In this document: one piece after another, positions 9,817-19,065 of the stretch
Numbering within the stretch: position 1 is the stretch's first letter
How the letters are laid out: each line of letters opens with the position of its first letter
Assembly: GCF_006381105.1 (NCBI RefSeq)
Contig: NZ_VDET01000002.1
Span: 1,091,578 to 1,155,577, forward strand
Origin: Flavicella sediminum
Lineage (GTDB): Bacteria > Bacteroidota > Bacteroidia > Flavobacteriales > Flavobacteriaceae
Length of the DNA: 64,000 nucleotides
Direction of reading: 5' to 3'
Program-made: the position numbers and the translations under genes
Notes under the pieces: model-generated
The model's database searches: none
Told to the model about the DNA's origin: nothing
The model's input: the letters and a program-made list of their open reading frames with translations, nothing else

Positions 9817-9824
9817 ATCTTTAC
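9817..9824 (+). promoter_or_regulatory. Possible -7 box for the aminotransferase operon
   Basis: TATCTTTA differs from the Bacteroidota -7 consensus TAnnTTTG at the last base only and lies 15 bp before the ATG at 9840. No clear -33 TTTG is visible. Confidence 0.3.
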
Positions 9825-9839
9825 AAGAAATATATTCTA

Positions 9840-11000
9840 ATGGCGTTTTCTCCTTCTCAATTTCCATCGAAGTTACCTTCTGTAAAAACCACTATTTTTA
9901 CTGTAATGAGCAAGCTTGCCAAAGAGCAAGGTGCTCTTAATTTATCGCAAGGATTTCCTGATTTTGAAAGCCCTAAAAAATTAGTTGAAGAAGTAAATAA
10001 AGCGATGCTTTCGGGACTTAACCAATATGCTCCCATGGCAGGAATAGCAGAACTAAGAGAAATTATTTCAGAAAAATTCTCAAAACTATACAATCAATAT
10101 TACTGTCCAGAATCTGAGATTACCATTACTTCTGGAGCTACGCAAGCTATTTATACAGCCATTTCTACTTTTGTAAATAAAGGCGATGAAGTAGTATTGT
10201 TAAAACCTTGTTTTGATTGTTACGAACCCGCCATTGAAATCAATGGAGGCATACCCGTTTACGTACAATTAAAATCTCCTGACTATAAAGTGGACTGGGA
10301 AGAATTCAAAAAGAAAATTTCCTCGAAAACAAAAATGGTCATCATCAACACGCCTAACAACCCCACAGGGACCTTATTAGAAAAAAAAGACCTACTAGCC
10401 TTGCAGGAAATTTTAAAAGGAACCAACATCTTGTTATTGTGTGACGATGTATACGAACATATTATTTACGATGGTCAGACGCACCAAAGTGCTTGTTTGT
10501 ATCCCTATTTAAAAGAACGCGCCATTATTGCTTCTTCCTTTGGAAAAACATTTCATATTACTGGTTGGAAAGTTGGCTATTGTTTGGCTCCTAAAGAATT
10601 GATGCACGAGTTTAGAAAAGCACATCAATTTACCGTTTTTTGTGTAAGTCATCCTTTTCAAAAAGCAATTGCCAATTATTTAAAAGAACCGCAACATTAT
10701 CTTGAGTTAAATAATTTTTACCAGAACAAACGAAATTTATTTTTAGACAACTTAAAAGGATCCAAATTTAAATTCACCCCTAGCAAAGGAACCTATTTTC
10801 AATTGTTAGATTATACAAATATTACCCAAGAACACGATGTAGATTATGCCATACGCATGGTGAAAGAACACAAAATTGCCTCTATTCCTATTTCACCATT
10901 TAACACAAACGCCATAGACCCAAAAACCTTGCGATTTTGTTTTGCGAAAAAAGATGAAACCTTAAAAAAAGCTGCTGACCTATTATGCAAGATCAACTAA
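9840..11000 (+). CDS. PLP-dependent class I aminotransferase (methionine aminotransferase, YbdL/KAT type)
   Basis: 386 residues, fold-type I aminotransferase. Visible motifs are the NLSQGFPDFESP start, NTPNNPTGT in the cofactor pocket, CDDVYEH, and the Schiff-base lysine Lys236 in SSFGKTFHITGWK. YbdL-type enzymes transaminate methionine with a 2-oxo acid and belong to the glutamine transaminase K group. It overlaps the following omega-amidase-like gene by 16 nt. That pairing is known for methionine salvage, where glutamine transaminase output (an alpha-ketoglutaramate-type product) is hydrolysed by omega-amidase. The exact amino donor is not proven by sequence. Confidence 0.88.
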   Translation: MAFSPSQFPSKLPSVKTTIFTVMSKLAKEQGALNLSQGFPDFESPKKLVEEVNKAMLSGLNQYAPMAGIAELREIISEKFSKLYNQYYCPESEITITSGATQAIYTAISTFVNKGDEVVLLKPCFDCYEPAIEINGGIPVYVQLKSPDYKVDWEEFKKKISSKTKMVIINTPNNPTGTLLEKKDLLALQEILKGTNILLLCDDVYEHIIYDGQTHQSACLYPYLKERAIIASSFGKTFHITGWKVGYCLAPKELMHEFRKAHQFTVFCVSHPFQKAIANYLKEPQHYLELNNFYQNKRNLFLDNLKGSKFKFTPSKGTYFQLLDYTNITQEHDVDYAIRMVKEHKIASIPISPFNTNAIDPKTLRFCFAKKDETLKKAADLLCKIN

Positions 11001-11764
11001 AAATAACCCTCGTCCAAAATGACACCCAATGGAGAGCCATTGCTGAAAACTTAAAAGAGCTTTCAAAAATGATCACTTCTCTAAATGAAAAAACGGATTT
11101 AATTATCCTTCCTGAAATGTTTTCTACAGGTTTCGACATGGAGCCTCAACTAGCTGCAGAAACAATGAATGGTTCAGCCATACAATGGATGCAAAAAACA
11201 GCCAAAGAAAACAACACTGCAATTGCAGGAAGTTTAATTATTGAGGAAAAAGGGCACTATTACAACCGATTCATTTTTGTACACACAACCGGAGCTATGG
11301 TGCATTACGACAAAAAACATTTGTTTAGTTTAGCTGGTGAAGACAAGATTTATACCGCAGGAGAAAACCGTTTAATTTTTGAGTACAAAGGTTGGAAAAT
11401 TGCTCCTTTTGTCTGTTACGATTTGCGCTTTCCTGTTTGGTCTAGAAATACCGAATTTTACGATTTGGCAATTTATACTGCCAACTGGCCAAAACCAAGA
11501 ATTACGGGTTGGGATACCTTACTAAAAGCCAGAGCTATTGAAAATTTATGCTATGTAGCAGGGGTAAATAGAATAGGCATCGATGCCAATAACTATGAAT
11601 ATCCAGGACATTCACAAGTTTTAGACCCACTCGGAGAAACTGTAGGTAGTATTTCTGAAAACAAAAAAGAAACCCTAACGGTAAGTCTTAGCAAAAAACA
11701 TATAGAAAACACAAGACAAAAATTTCAATTCCTAAACGATCGGGATACATTTGAATTCTCATAA
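10985..11764 (+). CDS. Nitrilase-superfamily amidase (omega-amidase, YafV type)
   Basis: 259 residues of the carbon-nitrogen hydrolase fold. The catalytic triad is visible as Glu in LPEMFSTGF, Lys in YDKKHLFS, and Cys in FVCYDLRFPVW, with the ending of omega-amidases (GHSQVLDPLG). The expected reaction is hydrolysis of the terminal amide of alpha-ketoglutaramate or alpha-ketosuccinamate to the keto acid and ammonia. It overlaps the aminotransferase gene by 16 nt, so the two are very likely one operon and one pathway. Confidence 0.88.
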   Translation: MQDQLKITLVQNDTQWRAIAENLKELSKMITSLNEKTDLIILPEMFSTGFDMEPQLAAETMNGSAIQWMQKTAKENNTAIAGSLIIEEKGHYYNRFIFVHTTGAMVHYDKKHLFSLAGEDKIYTAGENRLIFEYKGWKIAPFVCYDLRFPVWSRNTEFYDLAIYTANWPKPRITGWDTLLKARAIENLCYVAGVNRIGIDANNYEYPGHSQVLDPLGETVGSISENKKETLTVSLSKKHIENTRQKFQFLNDRDTFEFS

Positions 11765-11774
11765 ACAAAAAAAC

Positions 11775-12644
11775 ATGAATAGTTTAAAAAACGAGTTTCT
11801 AGAAATAAAAATAAAAGATACGGGATCTGAATTAGCCAGTATTATTGCCAACGGAAAACAGTATTTATGGGAAGGAAACCCAACCTACTGGGGCGGACAA
11901 GCACCCATTTTATTTCCTTTTGTTGGTCGCTTTAAAAACGACGAATATTTTTATCAGGGTAAAAAATACACACTTCCTCAACACGGATTTTATAGAAGAA
12001 GTAATGCGATAAAACTGATCAACAAAACAGCCAACTCACTTTCTTATTCTTTAAAAAGTTGCGACGAAAGTCTAAAAGTATACCCCTTTCATTTTGAAAT
12101 TATCAATACTTATAAAATAGATAAGAATACGATTACCATAGAACATAAAGTAAAAAATACAGGAAGTGACCTACTTTATTTTTCAATTGGAGAACACCCT
12201 GCTTTTAAATGTTCCTTAGAAAACCCAAATGAAAGTTTTGAAAACTGCACTTTGGAATTTGAAAAAACGGAAAATGCAGTCATTCACCTTATTGAAAACG
12301 GCCTTATTTCCAACACAACGGAACCCTGCCTAAACAATAGCAATAGTATAGAACTAGATGCTAATAGCTTTGAAAAAGATGCGCTAGTGTTTAAAAAAAT
12401 GAACTCGAAAAAAGTAAGCCTTATCCACAAAAATGAAGGAAAATTGGTTACCCTTCGTTATGCAGATTTTCCTATGTTAGGAATTTGGTCAAAAGCAAAA
12501 GCTCCTTTTGTTTGTATAGAGCCTTGGCTAGGAATTGCTGATAGCGTGGATAGCGATCAAAAAATTGAAAACAAGGAAGCAATAATTTCACTTGAAAAAG
12601 GAAAAACATTTACAGCTTCCTATTCTATTGAAATACATCTATAA
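11775..12644 (+). CDS. Aldose 1-epimerase family protein (YeaD/LacX-like)
   Basis: 289 residues, beta-sandwich mutarotase fold. The family pattern is seen in WGGQAPILFPFVGRF, the histidines PQHGFYR and IGEHPAFKC, and the C-terminal IEPWLG. It should interconvert anomers of a sugar or sugar phosphate in the cytoplasm; the substrate is unknown. I use the ATG at 11775: the frame from 11751 begins with TTG inside the end of the omega-amidase gene. It is the last gene of the aminotransferase run and is followed at once by a terminator. Confidence 0.85.
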   Translation: MNSLKNEFLEIKIKDTGSELASIIANGKQYLWEGNPTYWGGQAPILFPFVGRFKNDEYFYQGKKYTLPQHGFYRRSNAIKLINKTANSLSYSLKSCDESLKVYPFHFEIINTYKIDKNTITIEHKVKNTGSDLLYFSIGEHPAFKCSLENPNESFENCTLEFEKTENAVIHLIENGLISNTTEPCLNNSNSIELDANSFEKDALVFKKMNSKKVSLIHKNEGKLVTLRYADFPMLGIWSKAKAPFVCIEPWLGIADSVDSDQKIENKEAIISLEKGKTFTASYSIEIHL

Positions 12645-12676
12645 AAAAAGGCTCTCATAATCTGAGAGCCTTTTTT
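12644..12676. terminator. Bidirectional intrinsic terminator
   Basis: AAAAAAGGCTCTCA and its exact complement flank a 5-nt loop, giving a T tract on both strands. It sits between the ends of the convergent epimerase and desaturase genes and can serve both. Confidence 0.9.
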
Positions 12677-12679
12677 AAA

Positions 12680-13672
12680 TTATTTTACAACCAATGGATT
12701 CATCCATTTAAATTGATATTCTGTATCTGGAACTACAATTCTTTCTGCAATTCTTCTCATTCTATCTGGCAAACGCATTAAATATGTTCTTGCTTTATCT
12801 GCTTCTGGAGTTAAATCTCTAAATTGATCAATTGCCCATGCTTTGTTCAATTTTTCTAAAATATCAATATAATCATAAGCGCTATATACTCCTGATCTTT
12901 GAGCTACGTCAGAAAACCTGTCAAATAAACTAGCTTTCTTCTCAAAAGACTCTCTTAAATACATGGCTGGCATTTCAATTTTATGTTTCATCATGTCACA
13001 AAATGCTAGCATCATTTCGCTAGGATCTACTGCAAAAATTTGACGAATAAATTCTACATACGCCAAATGGTGTCTCATTTCATCACCTGCAATAATTTTG
13101 GACATTTTAGCCAAACCTTTCATTCCTGCTTTACGTGCAATTTTTGCTACGTTGTTATGAGAAACATAAGTTGCTAATTCTTGAAAACTAGTATATACAA
13201 ATGTTTTATAAGGATCTCTAGCCGTTCCAATATCAAAACCATCTGCTACCAAATGCTGTGTTGTAATTTCTACTTCACGCATATTTACACGACCTGATAA
13301 ATAAATGTACTTATTCAGTACATCCCCATGTCTATTTTCTTCGGCAGTCCAACGACGAATCCAACTAGACCATCCTTTTTGCTCTCCATGTTGGTCGATA
13401 CCATCCAAATCTAATAACCAAGATTCATAGGTTGGTAAGGCTTCTTCGGTAATCATATCTCCTACTAAAGAAATCCAAAAATCGTTGTCTAACTCTTTAG
13501 ACAATTCTCTAATTTCCTTTACCTCTTCAATAAAACTATCTGATTGTGGGTTTGGTAAAAAGTCTGTAGGTTGCCAAATTTCTTCTGGCGGAATTAAAAA
13601 CTTCCCAAAAGTTGTTTCTATATCCTTCTCAAGTGACAACATCACTTCCTTTCTTACGTTTTTTATAGACAT
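12680..13672 (-). CDS. Acyl-ACP desaturase (ferritin-like di-iron enzyme)
   Basis: 330 residues. Introduces a double bond into acyl-ACP using a di-iron centre, O2 and reduced ferredoxin. The two EExxH/ExxH-type ligand motifs are visible: EENRHGDVL in the middle and DEMRHH further on, with the usual helix bundle length. Start is the ATG at 13672 (MSIKNVRKE); the frame extends one TTG codon further. A perfect -7 box lies at 13703-13710, inside the end of the upstream acyltransferase gene, so the desaturase may be transcribed alone as well as with the lipid acyltransferase. Both genes fit membrane lipid adjustment, for example in the cold. Confidence 0.92.
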   Translation of the reverse strand: MSIKNVRKEVMLSLEKDIETTFGKFLIPPEEIWQPTDFLPNPQSDSFIEEVKEIRELSKELDNDFWISLVGDMITEEALPTYESWLLDLDGIDQHGEQKGWSSWIRRWTAEENRHGDVLNKYIYLSGRVNMREVEITTQHLVADGFDIGTARDPYKTFVYTSFQELATYVSHNNVAKIARKAGMKGLAKMSKIIAGDEMRHHLAYVEFIRQIFAVDPSEMMLAFCDMMKHKIEMPAMYLRESFEKKASLFDRFSDVAQRSGVYSAYDYIDILEKLNKAWAIDQFRDLTPEADKARTYLMRLPDRMRRIAERIVVPDTEYQFKWMNPLVVK

Positions 13673-13699
13673 CAAATAGTATTTTAAATTACCTGCAAT

Positions 13700-14443
13700 T
13701 TACAAAGTTACAGAGTTTTTAATGGTTTTCTCCACTTTTTGAAATAAATCCTCAAAGCTCATTGAATTTACAGCAATTGGTTCATGTACTTCTAATTTCA
13801 TTTTCACTCCCAATCCTAAAGGAAAACTTCCGTTGGCAACTAATTTCCAAGAGTTGTTTATTGTTAAAGGAAGTATATAAGCTGAAGGTGCATATTTCAC
13901 TAAAAGTTTCAAACCGTTTTCAGAAAAACGTTTCGGTTCTCCTGTTTTACTTCTTGTCCCTTCTGGAAAAATAACCCCCGACCAATTATTTTTTTCTAAG
14001 CTTTTTCCGAATTTGGCCAATTCACTTAAAGCTTGTCTTGGATCATTTCGATCAATTAAGACTGAACCTCCATGTTTTAAATTAAAAGAAACACTTGGAA
14101 TTCCACTTCCTAATTCTATTTTAGAAACAAATTTAGGATGTGTGTCTCGTAAATACCAAGAAATTGGTGAAATTTCATTTGCACTTTGATGATTGGAAAC
14201 AATAATCAGCGGTACATTTTTAGGTATTTTATGTGTATTGACAAACTCAATTTTTGTTCCTAAGACATACAGACTCCACAACAAAAAATAATTCAAATAA
14301 TCTACAGATTTTTTATGTGCTGAATATCCAAAAAATTTCAATGTAAACCATTGAATTGGATGAAACAAGCTAATAAAAAAACCGAAAATCAGATAATGAA
14401 GTACTGAAAGCGGGTAAGAAATAATTTTCTTTAAAATCTGCAT
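13700..14443 (-). CDS. 1-acyl-glycerol-3-phosphate acyltransferase-like protein (PlsC family), HX4E variant
   Basis: 247 residues. A hydrophobic N-terminal region (about 5-65) precedes the acyltransferase domain. Block I reads SNHQSANEIS, giving His85 and Glu90: the usual HX4D has become HX4E. Block III FPEGTRSK is intact near 159-166. Family members move an acyl chain to lysophosphatidate at the inner membrane. The Glu might keep activity or mark a different acceptor. Start is the ATG at 14443 (the frame extends two codons to a TTG). It lies between a small membrane protein gene (16 bp away) and the acyl-ACP desaturase, a lipid context. Confidence 0.82.
   Translation of the reverse strand: MQILKKIISYPLSVLHYLIFGFFISLFHPIQWFTLKFFGYSAHKKSVDYLNYFLLWSLYVLGTKIEFVNTHKIPKNVPLIIVSNHQSANEISPISWYLRDTHPKFVSKIELGSGIPSVSFNLKHGGSVLIDRNDPRQALSELAKFGKSLEKNNWSGVIFPEGTRSKTGEPKRFSENGLKLLVKYAPSAYILPLTINNSWKLVANGSFPLGLGVKMKLEVHEPIAVNSMSFEDLFQKVEKTIKNSVTL
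13703..13710 (-). promoter_or_regulatory. -7 promoter box for the acyl-ACP desaturase gene
   Basis: TAACTTTG on the minus strand matches TAnnTTTG exactly and lies 30 nt before the desaturase ATG, within the last codons of the upstream gene. Confidence 0.4.
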
Positions 14444-14459
14444 TGACAATCGTTTTATT

Positions 14460-14885
14460 TTACAACCACTGACCCCAAGGAATACGAGCTAAAATAAGGA
14501 CTAGCGCCGCTCCGTAAAAAATAGCAAAAGTCTTGAATTTTGCAGCAGCTTCTGTTTGTTTTTTATGTTTAGACCAGCCAATAGTAATTAAAGCAATTGC
14601 TATAAGCATCATTAAAGGGTGCTCTACCAATATCAATCTACTTTGTGGTATTTTCATCATGTTACCAAAACCAGTTACTTTTGTCGCTTTATATAAAGGA
14701 GACATAAAATACCATCCCAACCCAATTAACAATTGAATATGAGAGAAAATCAAGGTAAACAAGCCTAATCTTAAATCTTTTGCTTGAAATTCTTTTTTAG
14801 AGGTTAAACCAATAATTGCATTTACAACAGCAATAACTAAAACGGCTAAAACTAGGTATGCCCAATACGAATGTACTTCTTTCAT
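14460..14885 (-). CDS. Small conserved integral membrane protein
   Basis: 141 residues with about four membrane segments (roughly 8-28, 42-62, 85-103, 118-136). Three histidines lie in or next to the membrane segments (His5, His49 near the start of TM2, His90 in EHPLMM), a layout that could hold a heme or metal, but I do not recognise a named family. I recall similar short proteins in many flavobacteria with no assigned role. It is followed 16 bp later by the PlsC-like gene and preceded by its own -7 box at 14909-14916. Start is the ATG at 14885. Confidence 0.7.
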   Translation of the reverse strand: MKEVHSYWAYLVLAVLVIAVVNAIIGLTSKKEFQAKDLRLGLFTLIFSHIQLLIGLGWYFMSPLYKATKVTGFGNMMKIPQSRLILVEHPLMMLIAIALITIGWSKHKKQTEAAAKFKTFAIFYGAALVLILARIPWGQWL

Positions 14886-14908
14886 AATTTCAAATAATTT
14901 ATTTGCTG

Positions 14909-14916
14909 CAAATGTA
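14909..14916 (-). promoter_or_regulatory. -7 promoter box
   Basis: TACATTTG on the minus strand is an exact TAnnTTTG match 23 nt before the ATG of the small membrane protein. Confidence 0.4.
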
Positions 14917-15012
14917 CTAAAAAGATTTTTTCACAAGCTAACGAATCTATTCAATCTACATCACTTTGTAGGCTGTATATTTTGAGGTTGGCAAACAGCG
15001 CTTTATTCAAAA

Positions 15013-15046
15013 AAAAAGAGGCTTCTAAATTTAGGAGCCTCTTTTT
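15013..15046 (-). terminator. Intrinsic terminator after pgi
   Basis: A GC-containing stem (AAAAAGAGGCTYCTAA with its complement, one wobble pair) followed by T residues, 18 bp downstream of the pgi stop. Confidence 0.88.
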
Positions 15047-15064
15047 AAAAATTATATTATCCGA

Positions 15065-16621
15065 TTACGAATTGTACTTTTCAGCATAAATTTTATTCGC
15101 CATCACTTTTCCTAATTCTACTCCCCATTGGTCGTAGCTATAAATATTCCAAATAATTCCTTGTACAAAAATTTTGTGTTCGTACATAGAAATTAAGCTT
15201 CCTAAAGATTTAGGTGTTAATTTTTTAATTAGAATTGAATTACTTGGCTTGTTACCCGCAAACACTTTGAAAGGAATTACACTTTCACTTGTTTTTCCTT
15301 CCGCAATCACCTCTTCTTTGGTTTTTCCATTAGACAAGGCCTCTTGTTGTCCGTAGTAGTTAGACATCAATTTGTTATGATGCTCTTCTTTTCCGTATAA
15401 AGACTCCTCATATCCAATAAAATCACAAGGAATTAATTTGGTTCCTTGGTGTACCAACTGCATAAAAGCATGCTGCATATTGGTTCCTGTACTTCCCCAA
15501 ACAATTGTTCCGGTTTGGTAATCAATAGCATCTCCATTTCTATCTACACTTTTTCCATTACTTTCCATAATAGCTTGTTGTAAATAAGGAGTCAATTTTT
15601 CTAAATATTGTGAATAAGGTAAAATTGCTTCTGTTTCAGCACCAAAGAAATTGTTATACCAAATACTTAACAAGGCCAATACTACAGGAATATTTTCTTC
15701 AAAAGAAGCAGTTTCAAAATGCGAATCCATATCTGAAGCTCCGTCTAATAAAGCTTTAAAATTATCAAAACCAACAGCCAAACTAATAGATACCCCTACG
15801 GCGCTCCATAAAGAAAAACGACCACCAACCCAGTTCCACATCGTGAAAACATTGTCAGCATCAATTCCAAAACTAGCAACAGCTTCTGCATTTGTAGAAA
15901 CCGCAGCAAAATGTTTCGCTACATCAGCTTCTGTTGCCGACTGTAAAAACCATTCTTTGATCGTCATTGCATTTGTAATTGTTTCTTGTGTTGTAAAGGT
16001 TTTAGAAACAATTAAAAACAAGGTTGTTTCAGGGTTTAAATCCTTAATTATTTCAGAAACATGATCACCATCCACATTGGATACAAAATGTGTTGTTAAC
16101 GGTGTTTTGTAATACTGCAAAGCATCAACCACCATTCTAGGTCCTAAGTCAGATCCTCCAATACCAATATTTACAACATCAGTAATTGATTTCCCTGTAT
16201 AACCTTTCCAATCTCCAGAAACTACCTTGTTTGTAAAACCTTCAATTTTGGCTAAAGTTGCTTGTACATCTTCTACTACATTTTCACCATCTACCAATAC
16301 TTCTTTAGAAGTACGTAAAGCGGTATGTAGTACTTCTCTTCCTTCTGTAGCATTTATTTTAGCGCCTCCAAAATATTTTGAAATGGCATCTTTCAACTCA
16401 GCTTGATCAGCCAACTCTACTAATAACTCTAAGGTTTTGCTGTCAATTCTATTTTTAGAAAAATCTACATCAAAATCGTTAAATTTTATGTTGAATTCTT
16501 CTTTTCTATTTTCGTTTTCCGCAAATAAACTTCTTAAGTGCGTGTCTTTAATTTCAGCAAAATGAGCTTCTAATTTTGCCCATGCTTCTGTTGTTGTTGG
16601 ATTTACATTTTTTAATGCCAT
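15065..16621 (-). CDS. pgi: Glucose-6-phosphate isomerase
   Basis: 518 residues, interconverting glucose 6-phosphate and fructose 6-phosphate in glycolysis and gluconeogenesis. Visible signatures are [11 protein letters not shown] and FVSNVDGDH in the sugar-phosphate binding part, [10 protein letters not shown], the PGI signature around [13 protein letters not shown], and MESNGKSV with the catalytic Glu region. Length is somewhat below the ~545 residues of the E. coli enzyme but usual for flavobacteria. It is 12 bp downstream of the M23 peptidase gene and closes a three-gene operon ending at the terminator 15013-15046. Confidence 0.96.
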   Translation of the reverse strand: MALKNVNPTTTEAWAKLEAHFAEIKDTHLRSLFAENENRKEEFNIKFNDFDVDFSKNRIDSKTLELLVELADQAELKDAISKYFGGAKINATEGREVLHTALRTSKEVLVDGENVVEDVQATLAKIEGFTNKVVSGDWKGYTGKSITDVVNIGIGGSDLGPRMVVDALQYYKTPLTTHFVSNVDGDHVSEIIKDLNPETTLFLIVSKTFTTQETITNAMTIKEWFLQSATEADVAKHFAAVSTNAEAVASFGIDADNVFTMWNWVGGRFSLWSAVGVSISLAVGFDNFKALLDGASDMDSHFETASFEENIPVVLALLSIWYNNFFGAETEAILPYSQYLEKLTPYLQQAIMESNGKSVDRNGDAIDYQTGTIVWGSTGTNMQHAFMQLVHQGTKLIPCDFIGYEESLYGKEEHHNKLMSNYYGQQEALSNGKTKEEVIAEGKTSESVIPFKVFAGNKPSNSILIKKLTPKSLGSLISMYEHKIFVQGIIWNIYSYDQWGVELGKVMANKIYAEKYNS

Positions 16622-16633
16622 CTTACGCTTGTT

Positions 16634-17890
16634 TTAATTTGTTACTTCCACATTTTCATACCCAATTTGATCCAAAGATTCTTTGATAGATTTGATATGT
16701 GTTAAATAATGTGGTTTTATTGTTTTTTTCATTGCCTCTGCTGCGGGCAATTTTTGTTTTAAAGGATCTACTTGAACACCGTTTTTCCAAAATCGATAAC
16801 AAACATGAGGTCCTGAAGTATTCCCAGTCATACCCACATAACCAATTACATCTCCTTGTTTCACATATTGCCCTACTTTTACTTTTCGGCTTTTCATATG
16901 CAAGTACTGGGTTGAATAGGTAGAATTGTGACGAATTTTTACATAATTTCCATTCCCTCCTTTGTATCTTGATTCTATAACACGACCATTTGCTGTACTC
17001 ATAATTGGACTCCCAACAGGAGCTGCAAAATCGGTTCCCTTATGAGGTCTTACACGACCGTAGTACGCAATTTTTCTTTTTAAATTATACCGAGAAGATA
17101 TTCGACTAAATTTTAAAGGTGCCTTTAAAAAAGCTCTTCTTAAATGTTTTGCATTCTCATCATAATACTCTTCAATTCCAGTAATAGAATCGGAGACATA
17201 TTTAAATGCATAAAACGGACTTCCACCATGTTCAAAATAGGCTGCTTTTACGCGTCCTATCCCAGCAGAAATCGTGTCGTCTATATATTTCTGTTCGTAA
17301 ATAACTTTAAATTTATCGTTTTTTTGCAACCTAAAAAAGTCAATTGCCCAAGCATATATTTCAGATAAATCGTTGGCTAAAACAGCATTTATTCCTTGTT
17401 GGTCCAAAGCTTCAGAAAGCGAACTTGTAATAACGCCAGAGGCTGTCTTTTCAACAATTTTAATTGGTTTTTGAATTTTTTCTGCAACAATTAGAGAATC
17501 TTTAAAGTCGATTACTGTATAATTGATCAAATCGTGTTGGTAAATAAAAACCTGTGCTCTTTCGGTAGAATCTTTACTTGCTAAAACCATGTAGGGTTTT
17601 CCAGCTCTAATTCTCCTAACATCAAATATTCCTTTTACTTTTTTTGATATTTCTAATACTTTAGGGTACCAAATATGATGTCTGTCTAATATTTCACCGA
17701 AGCTTTCACCGTGTTCTACGGTATCTTTTACAACTTTAAAATCTTTAAGTTTATAACCAAACTTATACACCGGCTTAGGAACTACAGGCTTTACCTCTTC
17801 CTTTTGTTTTTCAGGTTTTTTGTCATTATTTCCTCCTCCACAAGAGCTTATGAAAAAAACAAGACTAACAAGGATAAGAAAATGTTTCAA
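16634..17890 (-). CDS. M23 peptidoglycan DD-metallopeptidase lipoprotein (MepM-like)
   Basis: 418 residues. Lipoprotein signal peptide with lipobox ISSC (Cys17). The middle part (about 55-110) looks like the OapA/LysM-like module that precedes many cell wall hydrolases. The C-terminal M23 domain (about 270-380) keeps the zinc site: HKGTDFAAP gives the HxxxD pair, QYLHM and GPHVCYRFW supply the other histidines. It should cut peptide cross-links in murein during growth or division. The frame starts with TTG at 17890 because no ATG occurs before the signal peptide; this start is therefore likely non-ATG. It is co-oriented with DUF3108 (47 bp upstream) and pgi (12 bp downstream). Confidence 0.9.
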   Translation of the reverse strand: MKHFLILVSLVFFISSCGGGNNDKKPEKQKEEVKPVVPKPVYKFGYKLKDFKVVKDTVEHGESFGEILDRHHIWYPKVLEISKKVKGIFDVRRIRAGKPYMVLASKDSTERAQVFIYQHDLINYTVIDFKDSLIVAEKIQKPIKIVEKTASGVITSSLSEALDQQGINAVLANDLSEIYAWAIDFFRLQKNDKFKVIYEQKYIDDTISAGIGRVKAAYFEHGGSPFYAFKYVSDSITGIEEYYDENAKHLRRAFLKAPLKFSRISSRYNLKRKIAYYGRVRPHKGTDFAAPVGSPIMSTANGRVIESRYKGGNGNYVKIRHNSTYSTQYLHMKSRKVKVGQYVKQGDVIGYVGMTGNTSGPHVCYRFWKNGVQVDPLKQKLPAAEAMKKTIKPHYLTHIKSIKESLDQIGYENVEVTN

Positions 17891-17937
17891 AGGATAAGTA
17901 TTTTGTAAAATTTGTAGCTGCGAATTTACGATATTTC

Positions 17938-18705
17938 TTACAAAATAATGTGAAATGGATGCGACAATCCTTTGTATTGATGTAAATCTACTTTGATAGA
18001 ACCAACAGCTAAAGAAGCTTTAATTCTGATGGGTATTTTATTGGCATCCGAAGATACCCAAAGTGTTAAACTTTCTTTGGCTTTAAAAACTCTTCCCGAC
18101 TGAACCAAAGGACGCAACATATAACATTCTACTTTTCCAAATTTAGTACTCAAGGTTTCTTTTCCTAAATATTTTAATTTGAATGGGAATTTTTCAGCAT
18201 CAAAGAACATATCCAATTCAACACTATCTCCAATTGCAAGTGAGTCAATATCTTCATTTCGCAAACTATAAAATGCAGAAATCATATCTTGAACACCGTA
18301 TACTGCAATTTCTTTTTTTGTTTTGTGTTTGTGATCTTCAATGCGGGCTACTTTTTTTTCGTGATCAAAATAAGTATCTCTATTAATAATATACCCACCT
18401 TCGTCAACTCTTCTAATAAAATGAATTGGCAATTGTGATTTCTTATCTACTACGGATTCATAAGTGTCTCGAACTTTAAAAAACCAACTCGCCATTCCGG
18501 TGGTCCATCCTTTTCCTTTAAAATGAAATAAATCTTTCTCTTTATTTTTAACTTCATCTACGGTAAGACTTGCATAACCTGCGTTTACAATTCCGTAATG
18601 AATTCTATATTTTAACCATTCTCCTTTATCAAATGCTAATTTTTTTTCTTGAGCAGAAAGCCCTTTAGCTAAAAGAAACACTAAAACAAGTAAGATTTTT
18701 TTCAT
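17938..18705 (-). CDS. DUF3108 domain secreted protein
   Basis: 255 residues with a cleavable signal peptide ending LSAQ. The remainder matches the DUF3108 pattern: GEWLKYRIHYGIVNAGYASL near the mature start, later WFFKVRDTYES, and a long beta-rich body. Function unknown; in related bacteria it sits beside cell wall hydrolases, as here. It is first of the DUF3108/M23/pgi run, with an exact -7 box at 18746-18753 directly after the NifU terminator. Confidence 0.85.
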   Translation of the reverse strand: MKKILLVLVFLLAKGLSAQEKKLAFDKGEWLKYRIHYGIVNAGYASLTVDEVKNKEKDLFHFKGKGWTTGMASWFFKVRDTYESVVDKKSQLPIHFIRRVDEGGYIINRDTYFDHEKKVARIEDHKHKTKKEIAVYGVQDMISAFYSLRNEDIDSLAIGDSVELDMFFDAEKFPFKLKYLGKETLSTKFGKVECYMLRPLVQSGRVFKAKESLTLWVSSDANKIPIRIKASLAVGSIKVDLHQYKGLSHPFHIIL

Positions 18706-18745
18706 AATAGAATTGAATATGTTTTCGAAAAAACAACTACAGTGC

Positions 18746-18753
18746 CAAAAATA
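18746..18753 (-). promoter_or_regulatory. -7 promoter box of the DUF3108 operon
   Basis: TATTTTTG on the minus strand is an exact TAnnTTTG match 40 nt before the DUF3108 ATG and immediately downstream of the NifU terminator. Confidence 0.4.
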
Positions 18754-18754
18754 A

Positions 18755-18785
18755 AAAAGCTTAACGATATATACGTTAAGCTTTT
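18755..18785 (-). terminator. Intrinsic terminator after the Mrp-NifU operon
   Basis: AAAAGCTTAACG and its exact complement with a 7-nt AT loop, followed on the minus strand by six T residues, 22 bp after the NifU stop. Confidence 0.88.
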
Positions 18786-18807
18786 GTGAAAATATTTAGA
18801 AGAAGCA

Positions 18808-19065
18808 TTAAATAACGCTACTAATATCTATTACTTTTTTAATTTGAGGAGCATACTTTTTAATAGAAGCTTCAACCCCATTTCTTAGGGTCATCTGATT
18901 GATTGAACACCCTACACAAGCACCTTCTAATTTCACTTTAACAATATCATCTTCAATAGAAACCAAAGAAATATTACCTCCATCAGAAATTAAAAACGGA
19001 CGAATTTCTTCCAACGCTTTTTCTACAACACTTGTCAATTCTTGTATCTCCATAGTAACACTCAT
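18808..19065 (-). CDS. NifU C-terminal-domain protein (Fe-S scaffold, Nfu type)
   Basis: 85 residues, essentially only the Nfu/NifU C-terminal domain. The cluster-binding CxxC is present in GACVGCSI (Cys50, Cys53), together with RPFLISDGGNISLV at the start of the fold. Nfu proteins carry a [4Fe-4S] cluster to target apoproteins. The ATG at 19065 overlaps the Mrp stop by one base. An internal ATG at codon 5 (MEIQEL) would also give a complete domain. Coupling to an Mrp ATPase supports a joint Fe-S delivery role. Confidence 0.93.
   Translation of the reverse strand: MSVTMEIQELTSVVEKALEEIRPFLISDGGNISLVSIEDDIVKVKLEGACVGCSINQMTLRNGVEASIKKYAPQIKKVIDISSVI

Noticed and set aside
15651..16064. 137-codon plus-strand ORF
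   Set aside because: Antisense frame of pgi, whose protein motifs are complete.
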